DNA of 41,689 bases from Candidatus Omnitrophota bacterium (GTDB lineage Bacteria; Omnitrophota; Gorgyraeia; Gygaellales; Profunditerraquicolaceae): NCBI GenBank assembly GCA_003598135.1, contig QZKA01000019.1, positions 1-41,689 on the forward strand. The letters run 5' to 3'. The notes below the pieces were generated by a model that worked only from the letters and a program-made list of their open reading frames with translations, was not told the origin of the DNA and did no database searches. Of this stretch, positions 40,850-41,689 are shown piece after piece (the stretch's first letter is position 1; each line of letters begins with the position of its first letter). A program made the translations under genes and the position numbers.

Positions 40850-41689
40850 TTAAGGGAGCTTATTTTCTTTTACTAAATTTAAGAGCGCATCTACCACTTC
40901 GTTGTCGATTTTGCCTTCCTTAGACATAGACTCCAATTCGCTCTTTGCCATATCGATGCTTAAGGCCTTGCGGTAAGGCCGGTCGGAGATCATCGCATCG
41001 AAAATATCTGCTACCGTCAGGATTCTGGTGATGAAAGGAATATTGCCGTCACTTATGCCGTCGGGGTAGCCGTTGCCGTTCAGGAATTCGTGGTGGTGTT
41101 TAATCGGCTCTATAATATGGCGGAAATTCCGCAGCGGTTTTACTATCCCTTCCCCGATTTCAGGGTGTTTGTGCATGATCTGGATTTCCTGGGTGTTCAA
41201 TTTCCCAGGTTTATGGAGGATTTCATCGGTAATTCCTATTTTACCGATATCATGGAGCCGCGCAGCATCGCGCAATGTACTTAAGTCCTCGGATGACAAA
41301 TGCAGGTATTCTGCAATTGCCACCGCATATTTAGCCACTCTGTCGGAATGTCCACGGGAATATTTATCTTTTGCCTCTACGGCCAGCGCAAGCGCCGATA
41401 TCGTTTCGAAATAAATCTTCTCTACTTCTGCATTTAAAGTAAAGTTTTCCAGCGAAACTGCTATCTGATACGCAAGGTTAGTCAGAATATTGAGGTCTTC
41501 TTCCGAAAAACTTTCACCCTCCCCCCCTGCCGCCTTTCCGCTTATGCATATCGCGCCCCATAGTTGCTCGTGCACCACCAAAGGAGCAGCAATAAGCGGA
41601 GGTTCGTATATCGCATCCGGATCCTGGTGTGCCGTATCTAAAGACGGCACCAGAAGAGACTTTTTTGTTTCGATTACCCAACCCAAAGC
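40850..41689 (-). CDS. GAF/HD-GYP domain protein (N-terminus cut by window edge)
   Basis: At least 279 residues are encoded; the frame is open to the last base, so the start is outside the window. The visible N-terminus is the end of a GAF-type sensor domain (APLVVHEQLWGAICISGKAA). The HD-GYP domain then shows HDIGKIG, KHPEIGEGIV, HHHEFLNGNGYPDG and ADIFDAMISDRPYRKAL. All metal ligands of the phosphodiesterase appear to be kept, so it may degrade cyclic di-GMP or a related dinucleotide. It ends 18 bp before ilvH. Confidence 0.92.
   Translation of the reverse strand, partial: ALGWVIETKKSLLVPSLDTAHQDPDAIYEPPLIAAPLVVHEQLWGAICISGKAAGGEGESFSEEDLNILTNLAYQIAVSLENFTLNAEVEKIYFETISALALAVEAKDKYSRGHSDRVAKYAVAIAEYLHLSSEDLSTLRDAARLHDIGKIGITDEILHKPGKLNTQEIQIMHKHPEIGEGIVKPLRNFRHIIEPIKHHHEFLNGNGYPDGISDGNIPFITRILTVADIFDAMISDRPYRKALSIDMAKSELESMSKEGKIDNEVVDALLNLVKENKLP

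Noticed and set aside
1-41689. Mobile elements, phage genes, toxin-antitoxin pairs, defence islands or CRISPR arrays
   Set aside because: No transposase, integrase, terminal inverted repeats, spaced direct repeats or defence-type domains were seen; all genes fit housekeeping or envelope functions apart from a few small unknowns.

Overview
Nearly every gene in this window lies on the minus strand, and genes fill almost all of it. No gene-free gap reaches 150 bp, so no stretch over 300 bp needs separate comment. I find 55 protein genes: 54 on minus and one, a PpiD-like foldase, on plus. Two are cut by the window edges. There are two tRNAs, one clear terminator and several sigma-70-type promoters. 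I found no rRNA, insertion sequence, phage gene, CRISPR array or origin. The organism looks like an anaerobic, double-membraned bacterium. It makes lipid A (lpxA, lpxC-fabZ fusion, lpxD, lpxI), assembles outer-membrane proteins (bamA, skp) and uses a four-subunit pyruvate:ferredoxin oxidoreductase. The lpxC-fabZ fusion, a SpoVG protein, a bS22/mS38-like mini-protein and the four-subunit PFOR together suggest a PVC-group lineage such as Candidatus Omnitrophota. That placement is inference; only a marker-gene phylogeny could settle it.

Layout from left to right; transcription mostly runs from right to left. 1-1935: end of a cyclic-nucleotide-binding protein, two paralogous secreted proteins of unknown function and tRNA-Arg(TCG). 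1936-3136: a radical SAM gene and a free-standing CBM48 glycogen-binding domain with its own promoter and terminator. 3137-10040: the envelope block lpxI, lpxA, lpxC/fabZ, lpxD, skp, bamA. 10100-14164: dnaB, rplI, rpsR, ssb, rpsF, pth, rplY. 14176-17943: prs, glmU, tRNA-Gln, spoVG, ispE. 17950-21816: split transketolase, a TPR protein, a 33-residue ribosomal-type gene too short for ordinary gene finding, and hisG. From hisG down to lpxI this is one co-oriented run of about 18.7 kb. Its core, ispE-spoVG-glmU-prs-ctc-pth followed by rpsF-ssb-rpsR and rplI-dnaB, repeats gene neighbourhoods familiar from Firmicutes.

21963-23375: ppiD on plus, facing away from hisG and driven by a promoter whose -35 box lies 7 bp from that of hisG. 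23372-26514: a ferredoxin and the PFOR genes porB, porA, porD, porC behind a strong promoter. 26600-31824: zinc-ribbon protein, truncated YbaB-like protein, LUD protein, pncB, TlpA-like thioredoxin, CcdA, CutA, flavodoxin, PgeF. 31817-34946: DUF167, a small membrane protein, RmuC, TtcA-like protein, prepilin peptidase. 34931-41689: aroE, leuA, a large DUF3352-like protein, ilvC, ilvH and a GAF/HD-GYP protein.

The genes fit together. Transketolase supplies ribose-5-phosphate, Prs makes PRPP, and HisG and PncB consume PRPP. GlmU makes UDP-GlcNAc, which LpxA, LpxC, LpxD and LpxI turn towards lipid A while Skp and BamA deliver outer-membrane proteins. PFOR and ferredoxin supply low-potential electrons; ilvH, ilvC and leuA make branched-chain amino acids. 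I did not find a clearly new multi-gene system. The best leads are local: a zinc ribbon inserted in SpoVG, a free glycogen-binding domain in its own transcription unit, a bS22/mS38-like mini-gene, a short YbaB with a possible frameshifted start, a KARI predicted to prefer NADH, and an SSB without the usual C-terminal tip.
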